Assembly (NCBI RefSeq): GCF_900638685.1
Contig: NZ_LR134533.1
Location: 992,001-1,056,000, forward strand
DNA length: 64,000 nt
Direction: 5' to 3'
Source of the DNA: Neisseria weaveri
Lineage (GTDB): Bacteria > Pseudomonadota > Gammaproteobacteria > Burkholderiales > Neisseriaceae
Below the pieces are notes generated by a model. It did not search any database, was not told where the DNA came from, and saw nothing but the letters and a program-made list of their open reading frames with translations. Below are positions 9,690 through 18,508 of this stretch, piece after piece. How positions within the stretch are numbered: the stretch's first letter is position 1; each line of letters starts with the position of its first letter. Both the position numbers and the translations under genes were made by a program.

Positions 9690-11027
9690 TTATAAAGCCT
9701 CAAATGCCTCAACAAACACCTGCGCCCGATGCGCATAGCCTTCAAACATATCGAAGCTCGCGCAAGCCGGGCTGAGCAAAACGATATCGCCGCTTTGTGC
9801 CAGCTTGTAGGCCGTCTGAACGGCTTCTTCCAGCGTTGCGCAGTCAATCAAGTCCACACCGCAGCCGGCCAAATCGCGGCGGATCAGCGGCGCGTCCTCA
9901 CCGATCAGCAGCACGGCGCGGGCTTTGTTGTGCAGCGCGGCTCGCAGGGGCGTGAAATCCTGCCCTTTGCCCTGCCCGCCCGCAATCAACACCAGCGGGC
10001 TTTGCAAACCGGCAATGGCGGCGGCGGTGGCACCGACATTGGTACCTTTGCTGTCGTCGATAAACGTGATGCCGTTTTTCTCGCCGACTTTTTCCACTCG
10101 GTGCGGCAAGCCTTTAAAGGTTTGAATATGTTGCAGCAATTCGGTTCGCGGCAGGCCGACGGCTTCGCACAAAGCCAAAGCCGCCAACACGTTCGCCGCG
10201 TTGTGCAAGCCTTGCAGGGGAATGGCGGCGGTGTCCAGCAAATCGTTTGCACCGGCTTTCAGACGGCCTGTCTGAACATCCGTCCAATAATCGGCCTGCC
10301 CTTCCAACGAAAACCATTTGATGTCGCGGTTCGGGCGTTTCATGGCGCGGCACATCGCGTCGTCGGCATTGAGCACCTGCACGCCGCTGCCGCGAAAAAT
10401 TTTGTCTTTGGCGTGGGCATAATCGAGCAGGTCGTCGTAGCGGTCGAGATGGTCTTCGGAAATGTTCAGCACCACCGCGGCATCGGCGGCAAGATGGTCG
10501 GTGTTTTCAAGTTGGAAGCTGGATAACTCGAGCACCCACACGTCCGCCGCTTTGCCGCCGCGCTGCATATAGGCTTCCAACACGGGCGTGCCGATATTGC
10601 CCGCCACCACGGTGTCCAGCCCGCATTTTTCGCACAGATAACCGACCAAACTGGTAACGGTGGTTTTGCCGTTGCTGCCGGTGATGGCGATGATTTTGTC
10701 GCTTTTGCCTTTCAACTCGTGCGCCAGAATTTCCACGTCGCCCAACACCACGCCACCGCTTTGCTTGAACGCCTCGATTTCAGGCGTGCGCTCGCTGATG
10801 CCAGGGCTGAGGGCGAGAATATCGAAACCGTGTACCAAAGCATCGTTCAGACGGCCTGTATAGCAGCTCAAGCCGTTAAACCGCTGCTTCAACTCCGCCT
10901 CGCGTTCGGTTTTCAGACAGGCATCATAAGCCGCCACCTGCGCGCCCTGCCGCTGCAAAAACGCAATCATCGAAACACCCGTGCCGCCCAAGCCGGCGAC
11001 TAGGATTTTTTTGTTTTGCCAGTTCAT
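9690..11027 (-). CDS. murD: UDP-N-acetylmuramoyl-L-alanine--D-glutamate ligase MurD
   Basis: Adds D-glutamate to UDP-MurNAc-L-Ala. The 445-residue product has the Rossmann start [14 protein letters not shown], the ATP loop [12 protein letters not shown] (about 116-127), [10 protein letters not shown] in the central domain and [11 protein letters not shown] in the C-terminal domain. It is GC-richer than the neighbouring spacers. The 95 aa membrane-protein gene ends 55 bases upstream. At least one DUS is translated in frame (GRLKAG). Confidence 0.97.
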   Translation of the reverse strand: MNWQNKKILVAGLGGTGVSMIAFLQRQGAQVAAYDACLKTEREAELKQRFNGLSCYTGRLNDALVHGFDILALSPGISERTPEIEAFKQSGGVVLGDVEILAHELKGKSDKIIAITGSNGKTTVTSLVGYLCEKCGLDTVVAGNIGTPVLEAYMQRGGKAADVWVLELSSFQLENTDHLAADAAVVLNISEDHLDRYDDLLDYAHAKDKIFRGSGVQVLNADDAMCRAMKRPNRDIKWFSLEGQADYWTDVQTGRLKAGANDLLDTAAIPLQGLHNAANVLAALALCEAVGLPRTELLQHIQTFKGLPHRVEKVGEKNGITFIDDSKGTNVGATAAAIAGLQSPLVLIAGGQGKGQDFTPLRAALHNKARAVLLIGEDAPLIRRDLAGCGVDLIDCATLEEAVQTAYKLAQSGDIVLLSPACASFDMFEGYAHRAQVFVEAFEAL

Positions 11028-11082
11028 TGTTTATCTTCTTTTATATTTATTATTTTAAGCTGATTCCGACAGCCGTTTTTTA

Positions 11083-11370
11083 CTAAGCCAACAATTTCAT
11101 AGTCAGTGCAAACGGCAGCAACGCGCCGCTGACCCACACCAACAGCCACATCATCAGATTATCGGCAAACCTGCGCAATAAGGCGAAATAGCCCCAAGCA
11201 TAAAGCCCGACCGCCAGCGAACCTATCAACATGCCCGACAAGCTCGCCGTAGCGGCCAACGTCCACAACGCCGTAAATCCGGCATAAGCCACCGCCCACT
11301 GCCAGGCGTGATATCGGTCGTAGTGATCCTGCAGTTTGCCAAAAACCAATAAGCTCAATATCTGTAACAT
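11083..11370 (-). CDS. Small membrane protein of the dcw cluster, unknown function
   Basis: 95 residues with about three hydrophobic segments (near 24-41, 44-64 and 70-93) separated by short charged loops (HDYDRYHAW-type near the N-terminus, LRRFADN in the middle). I do not recognise a named family. Its place between mraY and murD in the same orientation makes it part of the cell-wall operon. The ATG is preceded by GGAGAAAACGGATGTTACAG, giving a purine-rich ribosome site. It could be an accessory of MraY or MurD, but nothing in the sequence proves that. Confidence 0.7.
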   Translation of the reverse strand: MLQILSLLVFGKLQDHYDRYHAWQWAVAYAGFTALWTLAATASLSGMLIGSLAVGLYAWGYFALLRRFADNLMMWLLVWVSGALLPFALTMKLLA

Positions 11371-11473
11371 CCGTTTTCTCCGTCAATCATGGCACTTGTT
11401 TTTAGCATATGGTTTTATGTGCCATGTGTTTTATACGCCTTACCGTATCGGCCTTATTTTTCAGACGGCCTGA

Positions 11474-12556
11474 TCAACGGATCTTCAGCGTACTCAAACC
11501 CACCAATACCAACACGATGGTAATAATCCAAAAACGCACCACAACCTGCGTTTCCTTCCAGCCTTTTTGCTCGTAATGGTGGTGGATCGGCGCCATCAGG
11601 AAAATGCGTTTTTTCGTGCGTTTATACCAGCCGACCTGCAGCATTACCGACAAGGCTTCCACCACAAACAAACCGCCCATAATAAACAGCACGATTTCCT
11701 GGCGGACAATCACCGCAACCGTACCCAATGCCGCACCCAAAGCCAACGCGCCCACATCGCCCATAAACACTTGTGCCGGATGTGCGTTAAACCAAAGGAA
11801 ACCGAGACACGCTCCACACATGGCCGCGCAGAAAATCACCACTTCGTTCGCACCGGCCACATAAGGCAGCTGCAAATAAGCGGCAAATTGGGAGTGTCCG
11901 CTCGCATAGGCAAACACAGCCAAGCCGCCGGCGACCAACACAATCGGAAACGCAGCCAGGCCGTCCAAGCCGTCAGTCAGGTTCACCGCATTCGACGTAC
12001 CGACAATCACAAAATACGTCAGCACGATAAAGCCGATACCGCCCAAAGGATAAGCAATCTGTTTGAAAAACGGCACGATAAACGCGCTGCTCGAACTCAA
12101 GCCGGCGATATAAAACAAAAACACGCCGGCAAATAAAGCCACTGCCGACTGCCAAACCATTTTAAAACGCGCCGAAACGCCGTTCGGATCTTTATAAACC
12201 ACCTTACGCCAGTCGTCGTAAAAGCCAAGCGCGCCGGTAGCCAGCAGCACCAGCAGCAAAATCCAAATATACGGATTCGCCCAATTGCCCCATAGCAGCG
12301 TGGAAACGGTAATCGCCGTTAAAATCAGCGATCCGCCCATCGTAGGCGTACCGGTTTTAATCAAATGGGTTTGCGGCCCGTCGTGACGTACGGCTTGGCC
12401 GACTTTCAACTCGGTCAGCTTACGGATGGTCCAAGGACCCAGCAGCAAAGAAAATCCCAAAGCCGTCAGCGCCGCCATCACGGCGCGGAAGGTGGTGTAT
12501 TGGAAAACGTTTAGCGCAGAAATCCAATCACTGAAATGAGCTAACCATAAAAACAT
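11474..12556 (-). CDS. mraY: Phospho-MurNAc-pentapeptide transferase MraY
   Basis: Polytopic inner-membrane enzyme that moves phospho-MurNAc-pentapeptide onto undecaprenyl phosphate, making lipid I. The 360-residue product has the catalytic aspartate motifs FYDDWRK (about 112-118) and [10 protein letters not shown] (192-201), a [10 protein letters not shown] motif, and the C-terminal histidine cluster [11 protein letters not shown]. About ten hydrophobic helices are visible. A DUS lies between it and the downstream 95 aa gene. Confidence 0.98.
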   Translation of the reverse strand: MFLWLAHFSDWISALNVFQYTTFRAVMAALTALGFSLLLGPWTIRKLTELKVGQAVRHDGPQTHLIKTGTPTMGGSLILTAITVSTLLWGNWANPYIWILLLVLLATGALGFYDDWRKVVYKDPNGVSARFKMVWQSAVALFAGVFLFYIAGLSSSSAFIVPFFKQIAYPLGGIGFIVLTYFVIVGTSNAVNLTDGLDGLAAFPIVLVAGGLAVFAYASGHSQFAAYLQLPYVAGANEVVIFCAAMCGACLGFLWFNAHPAQVFMGDVGALALGAALGTVAVIVRQEIVLFIMGGLFVVEALSVMLQVGWYKRTKKRIFLMAPIHHHYEQKGWKETQVVVRFWIITIVLVLVGLSTLKIR

Positions 12557-12730
12557 GGAAATCTTTCCTTTTTTATTGATATTTTTATTAAAGAGGCCGT
12601 CTGAAAAAAGCGGGTGCTCCCGTTTCTAAGCAGAATCAGTCAAATTATACAAAATCAGAACAGAGCAGCGCAGACCGCCCAACCGAATCCCGCACCCCAA
12701 CATCAAAGCCTGTCGGCGTGCCATACAGAC

Positions 12731-12901
12731 TTAATTCACACCGTTGCGTTCAATCACACATATCGGATAACCGCCCGGCTGCCTGCCACCGCCCAAATCC
12801 AGGCACAAATCATCATAAACATGGGCTTGGAATTTCATGCCTGCGTAAAAAGCGGCCGCCAGAGCGGTGAGGAAAATAACGGTTTTGAGTGTTTTGTTCA
12901 T
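12731..12901 (-). CDS. 56-residue exported or membrane-anchored peptide in the dcw cluster
   Basis: ATG at 12901, TAA at 12731-12733, 56 codons. The product has a KTLK start, one hydrophobic stretch (about residues 8-21, rich in Ala, Leu and Phe) and then a polar C-terminal tail with two Cys residues (DDLCLDLGGGRQPGGYPICV) that could form a disulfide in the periplasm. No family is recognised. It sits between murF and mraY on the same strand, 57 bases after murF. The coding-like codon use and position support a real gene. Confidence 0.6.
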   Translation of the reverse strand: MNKTLKTVIFLTALAAAFYAGMKFQAHVYDDLCLDLGGGRQPGGYPICVIERNGVN

Positions 12902-12958
12902 TGTAAAATATTGACTTACGAATGTATCTGTTTTCTCAACACAGGCCGTCTGAAGATT

Positions 12959-14323
12959 TCAGACGGCCTTATCCAACAACGCCTCAACCACTTCTTCCAT
13001 CTTCATAAAGCGCGAGCCTTTTACCAGCACATTCGCCTCTTGCGGCAAATCATGTGCCAGCACTTGAATCAGAGGGTCTTTGTCGGCGAACCACAGGCCG
13101 TTGCCGCCGAAGGTTTCAGCCGCGTGCGCGCTGTCGTTGCCGACAAAATAGGCTGCTTCGATGCCTTTGCTGCGTGCGTATGCGCCCACTTCGGCGTGCA
13201 TGGCGGCGGCTTCGTCTTCACCGAGTTCGCCCATATCGCCCATCACGAACACGCGCGGGGCGGGGAGTTGGGCGAGCACATCGATGGCAGCTTTCATGCT
13301 GTCGGGGTTGGCGTTGTAGGTATCGTCGAGCACGGTTGTGCCTTTGATGCCTTTTTTGATATTCAGACGGCCTTTGATGTTGGCAAAACCGGCAAGGCCG
13401 TCTGAAATTTCTTGCAGGCTCAATCCGGCTGCTTGGGCGAGCGCGGCGGCGGCCACGGCGTTGTGGACGTTGTGTTTGCCAGGCACGGGCAGTTTGACGG
13501 CGGCGCGCTGGTTGCCGCACACCAAATCAAATTCGCAGGAAAGCGGGTTCAACACGATATTTTCCGCGTGAATACCGCCCTCTTCTGCACCGAAAGTTTG
13601 GCATTTCAAGCCTTGTGTTGCGGCTTGGAAAACAGCGGCATTCGGGTCTTGGCAGGGAATCAGGGCGAGGCCGTCTGAATCCAGCCCTTGATAAATCTCG
13701 CTTTTGGCTTTGGCAATATCGCCCACACCGTCGAAACCGCAGCCGACATGGGCGCGCAGGGCGTTGTTGACCAAAGCCACATCGGGCTTGGCAATGCGGG
13801 TCAGCTCGGCCAACTCGCCGAAGTGGTTCATGCCCATTTCAATCACGGCATAGCGGTGCGCGGGCGTGAGCTTGAGCAGAATGAGCGGCAGGCCGATATG
13901 GTTGTTGAAATTGCCCGCCGTCGCCAGCACGGCCTCTTCGCCGAAACGGTGGCGCAACACGGCGGCCAGCATTTCTTTGACGGTAGTTTTGCCGGACGAA
14001 CCGGTGATGCCGAACACAAACGGGTTGATATTTTCCCGCCACGCACGCGCCAAATCTTGCAGGGCTTTGAGCGTATCGGCCACTTTCAACGCACCCGGCA
14101 GCGCGGCGCAATCTTCGCGCGACACCACGGCGGCAAGCGCGCCTTTTGCCAATACGTCTGCCACAAAATCATGTGCGTCGAAGCGTTCGCCCGCCAGTGC
14201 GAAAAAGACATCGCCGCTTTGAATATCGCGGCTGTCGGTAACGATGCGTTTGACGGTTTGGTTGTCAGACGGCATCGGGAGGTTTAGGGTTTGGCAGATG
14301 AAGTTTAGGTTTAAGGGTTTCAT
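12959..14323 (-). CDS. murF: UDP-MurNAc-tripeptide--D-Ala-D-Ala ligase MurF
   Basis: Adds the D-Ala-D-Ala made by Ddl, completing the pentapeptide precursor. The 454-residue product has the ATP-binding loop TGSSGKTTVKEML (about 108-120), VIEMGMNHFGEL, the GKHNVHNAVAAAALA motif and LDDTYNANPDSMKAA. The start lies 6 bases after the stop of the upstream membrane-protein gene, so the two are closely linked. Several DUS are translated in frame. Confidence 0.97.
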   Translation of the reverse strand: MKPLNLNFICQTLNLPMPSDNQTVKRIVTDSRDIQSGDVFFALAGERFDAHDFVADVLAKGALAAVVSREDCAALPGALKVADTLKALQDLARAWRENINPFVFGITGSSGKTTVKEMLAAVLRHRFGEEAVLATAGNFNNHIGLPLILLKLTPAHRYAVIEMGMNHFGELAELTRIAKPDVALVNNALRAHVGCGFDGVGDIAKAKSEIYQGLDSDGLALIPCQDPNAAVFQAATQGLKCQTFGAEEGGIHAENIVLNPLSCEFDLVCGNQRAAVKLPVPGKHNVHNAVAAAALAQAAGLSLQEISDGLAGFANIKGRLNIKKGIKGTTVLDDTYNANPDSMKAAIDVLAQLPAPRVFVMGDMGELGEDEAAAMHAEVGAYARSKGIEAAYFVGNDSAHAAETFGGNGLWFADKDPLIQVLAHDLPQEANVLVKGSRFMKMEEVVEALLDKAV

Positions 14324-14329
14324 GTTGGT

Positions 14330-14794
14330 TTAAATCTTTTCAGGAGACGACACTCTCGGTTCGGCCGCCTGTTGGTTTTTTATATGTTGAATGTTTTTTA
14401 CAGCTAACCATATGAATAAAATAGCCAGAAAATTGATGCTGGTGGAATTCCCATTACTGCCGAAGCTGAAAGCAAACCTTAATACGCCACTCAAATCAAA
14501 GAAAAAACCATCGGCACGATATATTTGTATCAACCCGAGCCCATACACGATTAACATTTGTTTAAAGCCTGTTATTCTATATTTAAAGGCATTCCATGCT
14601 GCCGACAAAGTAAAACCGCTCAACGCCAACAGAATAAGAATATTCCACCATACCAAAGTTTGCGGTGCCACAACGGCCTGGAACATCAATTCAAGCGGCC
14701 ACTTCATTCCTTGCAAAAAAGTGAGCCATGCTAAAAACTTACCGCTTTTGGGTAAGCGCGAATAATCGGGAAAAAAGTTTTTAAACCACTTCAT
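14330..14794 (-). CDS. Membrane protein in the position of neisserial dca
   Basis: 154 residues. Three or four hydrophobic segments are visible (around 22-44, 48-68, 78-96 and 115-133), with a basic N-terminus and a polar C-terminal tail. In N. gonorrhoeae and N. meningitidis the competence-associated gene dca lies between murE and murF, and this gene has that place, size and membrane character. I cannot confirm homology by eye, so I leave the symbol open. No homopolymeric C tract is seen in the frame, so phase variation of the gonococcal kind is not evident. A DUS directly precedes the start. Confidence 0.65.
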   Translation of the reverse strand: MKWFKNFFPDYSRLPKSGKFLAWLTFLQGMKWPLELMFQAVVAPQTLVWWNILILLALSGFTLSAAWNAFKYRITGFKQMLIVYGLGLIQIYRADGFFFDLSGVLRFAFSFGSNGNSTSINFLAILFIWLAVKNIQHIKNQQAAEPRVSSPEKI

Positions 14795-14806
14795 TTTTCA
14801 GACGGC

Positions 14807-15325
14807 CTATCTACTCTGATCAATCAACGGATAAGGATTCACCGCACCGCTTGGCAAATAAACGCCGTAATGCAGATGCGGGCGGGTGTTTTTGGCATTG
14901 CCGGTTTTACCGACATAGCCGATAACTTCGCCTGCTTTCACGCGGCGGTAAAGTTTGCGGTTGGCGAATTTGTCCAAATGGGCGTAGTAATGCCACGCGC
15001 CCGGGCCTTGTATGCCGATCACTTTGCCGCCCAAACGGTTTTTGCCGAGTTTGGTCACGATGCCTGCGGTGGTGCTGCGTACCGGCGTGCCCGTTTTGGC
15101 GAAAATATCCACACCTTCGTGTTTGCGGCCGCCGCTACGCGGTGCATGCCAACTGTCGTCGAAGGAGTGGCCTTTTACCGGGTTGATCAGGCTTTGCTCG
15201 GTGGGCGCGGGCATGGCTCTGAGTGCGGCTAATTCTTGGGTGGGGCGTGTGGTGTGTTTGGTTTGGCAGCCCCATAGAAAGATTAAGCCGATAACACACA
15301 ATATCTTGCCTGTATATTTCAACAT
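14807..15325 (-). CDS. M23-family (LytM) peptidase lipoprotein inserted in the dcw cluster
   Basis: Probable zinc endopeptidase cutting peptidoglycan cross-links, or a degenerate activator of amidases. I chose ATG 15325 (MLKYTGKILCVIGLIFLWGC), since it gives a lipoprotein signal peptide with Cys20; an upstream ATG at 15352 would bury the signal. After a short linker comes the LytM domain with HEGVDIF (zinc HxxxD), a YYAHLDKF histidine and HLHYG (HxH), so all metal and catalytic residues appear present. The length of 172 residues is compact. It lies between murE and the dca-position gene, where the dcw clusters I know have no peptidase. Confidence 0.85.
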   Translation of the reverse strand: MLKYTGKILCVIGLIFLWGCQTKHTTRPTQELAALRAMPAPTEQSLINPVKGHSFDDSWHAPRSGGRKHEGVDIFAKTGTPVRSTTAGIVTKLGKNRLGGKVIGIQGPGAWHYYAHLDKFANRKLYRRVKAGEVIGYVGKTGNAKNTRPHLHYGVYLPSGAVNPYPLIDQSR

Positions 15326-15351
15326 CACGTGGTTAACATCCTTTCTTGCCA

Positions 15352-15389
15352 TTCAGACGGCCTGCTAGCTAGGAAGAGGCCGTCTGAAA
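15352..15389. terminator. DUS inverted pair after murE
   Basis: TTCAGACGGCCT and AGGCCGTCTGAA around a 14-base loop lie directly after the murE stop, before the M23 lipoprotein gene. It may reduce read-through into the inserted gene. Confidence 0.5.
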
Positions 15390-15414
15390 GTAAACTTTGT
15401 GAGCTTTTCCAAAA

Positions 15415-16890
15415 CTATCTTCCCGCCAAAGCCTTTTGCGCTTCGTCGAAATCGGAAAAATAGTGTTTCTGACCCTGCACGTCCTGATAGGTTTCGTGGC
15501 CTTTGCCGGCAATCAGGATGATGTCGTTGGCGGCGGCGTGTTTAACCGCGTATTCGATCGCCGAGCGGCGGTCTGTTTCGACGTGTTCGGGTTGGGGCAC
15601 GGCGGGGAGGATGTCGTTGATGATGTCGGCCGGTTCTTCCATGCGCGGGTTGTCGCTGGTTACGACGACTTTATCTGCGCCGGCCACGGCTGCCGCGCCC
15701 ATCAGCGGGCGTTTGCCTTTGTCGCGGTTGCCGCCGCAACCGAACACGCACCACAGGTTTGCGTCTTGCGGTTTGATTTCCTGCAAGGTGGCAAGCGCTT
15801 TTTCGAGGGCATCGGGGGTGTGGGCGTAATCGACGACGACCAGCGGTTTGCCGGTGTTCATGATGCAGTCCATACGGCCGGTGGCGGGGCGGATTTGGGC
15901 AAGCACGCGCAATACTTCGGCCAACGGGTAGCCTGCCGAACACAATACGCCGACGCACGAGGCAAGGTTTTGTGCGTTGAAGCGGCCGAGCAAGCGGGTT
16001 TTGACTTCGCCGCTGCCCCACGGGGTGTCGAGCTGCACGGTCATGCCGTCTGAAGAGGCGGTAAATCGGGTGATGCGGATATCGGCCTGTTCTGCAAAGC
16101 CGTAGCCGTACACGTTTAATTCGGGGCGTTCTGTTTTCAGACGGCCTGCCAGTGTTTTGCCGAACGGGTCGTCCACATTAATCACGGCGTGTTGCAAACC
16201 TTGCCAGTAAAACAGGCGGGATTTGATTTCGCCGTAGGATTCCATGCTGCCGTGGTAATCGAGATGGTCGCGGGTGAGGTTGGTGAACACGGCCGTCTGA
16301 AAAGGCACGCCGTTAACGCGGAATTGGTCGAGGCCGTGGCTGGAGACTTCCATCGCTACGGCTTTTGCGCCTTGCTGTTTGAACCGGTGCAGCAGGGTTT
16401 GCACGGAAACGGGATCGGGCGTGGTGTGGGTGGCTTCTTCCAGCGCGCCCCAGAAGCCGTTGCCGACGGTGCCGATGATAGCGCATTTTTCGTCCAACAA
16501 ATCCGCTGCTTGTGCCAGCCATTGGGTAACGGAGGTTTTCCCGTTGGTACCGGTTACGCCCCAAACTTTGAGGCCGTCTGAAAGATTGCCGTACACTTGG
16601 GCAGCTACGATTCCGGCGCGGGTTTTCAGGTTTTTAATGCCTTGATTGGGCACGTTCCATTCGGGATTCCACGCGAATTTGCCGTCGTCGTCCCAAAAAA
16701 CAAAAGCCGCACCGTTGGCGACTGCTGACGGGATAAAATTCCGGCCATCCGTGTACTCTCCCTGGCAAGCAACAAATATGTCGCCTGCCTGCACTTTTCT
16801 ACTATCCGAATGCAATACCGCCCCTGCTGCATATTCACGCAGCAGGGGTGGCAATTCGGATTCAGCTAAAGGTGTTTGTTTGCTGAACAT
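15415..16890 (-). CDS. murE: UDP-MurNAc-L-Ala-D-Glu--meso-diaminopimelate ligase MurE
   Basis: Adds the third stem-peptide residue. The 491-residue product has the ATP loop VTGTNGKTSVTQWL (about 114-127), a DYAHTPDALEKAL motif and the substrate-selecting DNPR motif (TSDNPRMEEP), which indicates meso-diaminopimelate, as expected for a Gram-negative. GKGHETYQ near the C-terminus is also typical. In the dcw order usual for Neisseria it directly follows penA; here a deacetylase gene separates them. Confidence 0.97.
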   Translation of the reverse strand: MFSKQTPLAESELPPLLREYAAGAVLHSDSRKVQAGDIFVACQGEYTDGRNFIPSAVANGAAFVFWDDDGKFAWNPEWNVPNQGIKNLKTRAGIVAAQVYGNLSDGLKVWGVTGTNGKTSVTQWLAQAADLLDEKCAIIGTVGNGFWGALEEATHTTPDPVSVQTLLHRFKQQGAKAVAMEVSSHGLDQFRVNGVPFQTAVFTNLTRDHLDYHGSMESYGEIKSRLFYWQGLQHAVINVDDPFGKTLAGRLKTERPELNVYGYGFAEQADIRITRFTASSDGMTVQLDTPWGSGEVKTRLLGRFNAQNLASCVGVLCSAGYPLAEVLRVLAQIRPATGRMDCIMNTGKPLVVVDYAHTPDALEKALATLQEIKPQDANLWCVFGCGGNRDKGKRPLMGAAAVAGADKVVVTSDNPRMEEPADIINDILPAVPQPEHVETDRRSAIEYAVKHAAANDIILIAGKGHETYQDVQGQKHYFSDFDEAQKALAGR

Positions 16891-16966
16891 GTCATTTTCT
16901 CTTTACTGACGAAACGATACCGATGAACATGTAAGTCGTCACAAACATCCCCACAAACACCGTTTC

Positions 16967-18370
16967 TTACCACTTAACACTCCGCGCCCGATGAGTGATT
17001 TTTTGGTAAATCTCATCTTGGTAAATTTCGCTTACCGGCACAACATAAAACAATTCGTTACTTCGGGTAAACCTATTAATCAGATCCCGTTCGAAATTAA
17101 ACACCGCATGACGCAAACCGTTCAAACCGCGAAACAACATTACACGCCATGATGAGTAACCATCCGTATTCGGACGAATATCGTTCATCGCATCCAATGC
17201 CAACAATTTATCTTTTACGTCGTCAGCCGAAAGCGGATGCGAATAAATCGATTTAAAATAAAAAGGCTGCTCAAATTTAGGCGGCAAAGATAAAACCGAA
17301 CCGACTTTACCTAAAGGATAATCATCATAAATATGATGCACGGTATGCAAAAATAGAGAGCCTTTACGGTAATCCAATTTTTTCATGGCTTCCAACACGG
17401 CAATGGTTGAAAACTGATGATCAGGATGCGTATCAATATTGGGAGCAGGCGCTATCACAATATCCGGCTGGAAACGGTCGACAATATAAGCCATATTATC
17501 AACCAGACTGTTCCAATTCGAACCGCCTGTCAAACCCTTGGCAAATTCAGAAGTATTACCGCTACGGAATACTTCAATATCCGCAGTATCCAACTTCATC
17601 GAAGGAATATTCTGCTCCGGATTCTGCTTCATCGCTTCCAAAGTACTGTCAAAAAAGCCCAATTGCAGAATCTGTTCAGACGGCACGCCGCCGAGCAGCG
17701 GAACAGCTAAACTGTTCCATACGCGTATCCGCCCTTTTTGCAGATAATGCTTATGAAATTCCTCAGGATTATTAGGGTTGTAAAGGTTGCTATAAGAAAA
17801 AGCCCCGTTTTCACCCGCCGTTACCGTAACCACAAAAGCCTTATCGGTCTGCTGACTGTAAATACCATATGCGGCGATTTCTGCATCGTCAGGATGCGGC
17901 GCAATAATCAGAACCTTTTTATTACCTAAATCTTCAGCAGGGTAAACAATTAAACCGCAGGTCTGATTGGGAATCGACACGCCCGAACCCGACAACTTGA
18001 TTTCCTCACCCGTCATACTGAAAGTATGACTCAAATTCAGATAACGTAAGCCTTTAACACCATATTCCAAATACTGCTTGCGGACACCTTCGGATGTTTC
18101 GATTGAAACATAAGGCATCCGATAATGTCCTTTCAATGTGGAATACACGTTAACTTCCAACAAAACCGTCGAACCGGGTTCAATATCGCCGGGTAAAATC
18201 AGACGGCCTTCTGAAACTTCCACAAAACAGGTAGGCGTAACTTCAAAATTATAGTTACGCCTTACATCATAAGCAAACAATCTGGGATAGAAAAAGTAGA
18301 AGAAAGCCAATCCGCCGGCTACTGCAATACAAGCAAAAGCCAACAACCAAAGCAGCACTTCCATCGCCAC
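16967..18370 (-). CDS. Membrane-anchored PIG-L family deacetylase
   Basis: PIG-L/LmbE proteins are zinc-dependent enzymes that remove acetyl groups from N-acetylglucosamine-type sugars. The 467-residue product has an N-terminal transmembrane helix (about 5-28), a region of roughly 110 residues with beta character (about 40-145), then the deacetylase core. The core shows the zinc and catalytic motif APHPDDAE at 157-164 and the distal THPDH at 314-318, both intact. It lies between penA and murE in the cell-wall operon, which suggests an envelope glycan substrate (peptidoglycan precursor, lipid-linked sugar or capsule). The gene is AT-richer than murE and has AT-rich flanks. The substrate is not shown by the sequence. 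Confidence 0.88.
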   Translation of the reverse strand: MAMEVLLWLLAFACIAVAGGLAFFYFFYPRLFAYDVRRNYNFEVTPTCFVEVSEGRLILPGDIEPGSTVLLEVNVYSTLKGHYRMPYVSIETSEGVRKQYLEYGVKGLRYLNLSHTFSMTGEEIKLSGSGVSIPNQTCGLIVYPAEDLGNKKVLIIAPHPDDAEIAAYGIYSQQTDKAFVVTVTAGENGAFSYSNLYNPNNPEEFHKHYLQKGRIRVWNSLAVPLLGGVPSEQILQLGFFDSTLEAMKQNPEQNIPSMKLDTADIEVFRSGNTSEFAKGLTGGSNWNSLVDNMAYIVDRFQPDIVIAPAPNIDTHPDHQFSTIAVLEAMKKLDYRKGSLFLHTVHHIYDDYPLGKVGSVLSLPPKFEQPFYFKSIYSHPLSADDVKDKLLALDAMNDIRPNTDGYSSWRVMLFRGLNGLRHAVFNFERDLINRFTRSNELFYVVPVSEIYQDEIYQKITHRARSVKW

Positions 18371-18508
18371 TCCATTTCACAATCATTAATACACGATACA
18401 AACGTGAAATCATATAACATATGAAATCGGAATGGCTTAATTTTTACCCAAAATTAATATTTAACTAACAAATATATATAATTGATTTAATTGTAATTAT
18501 GTTTATAT

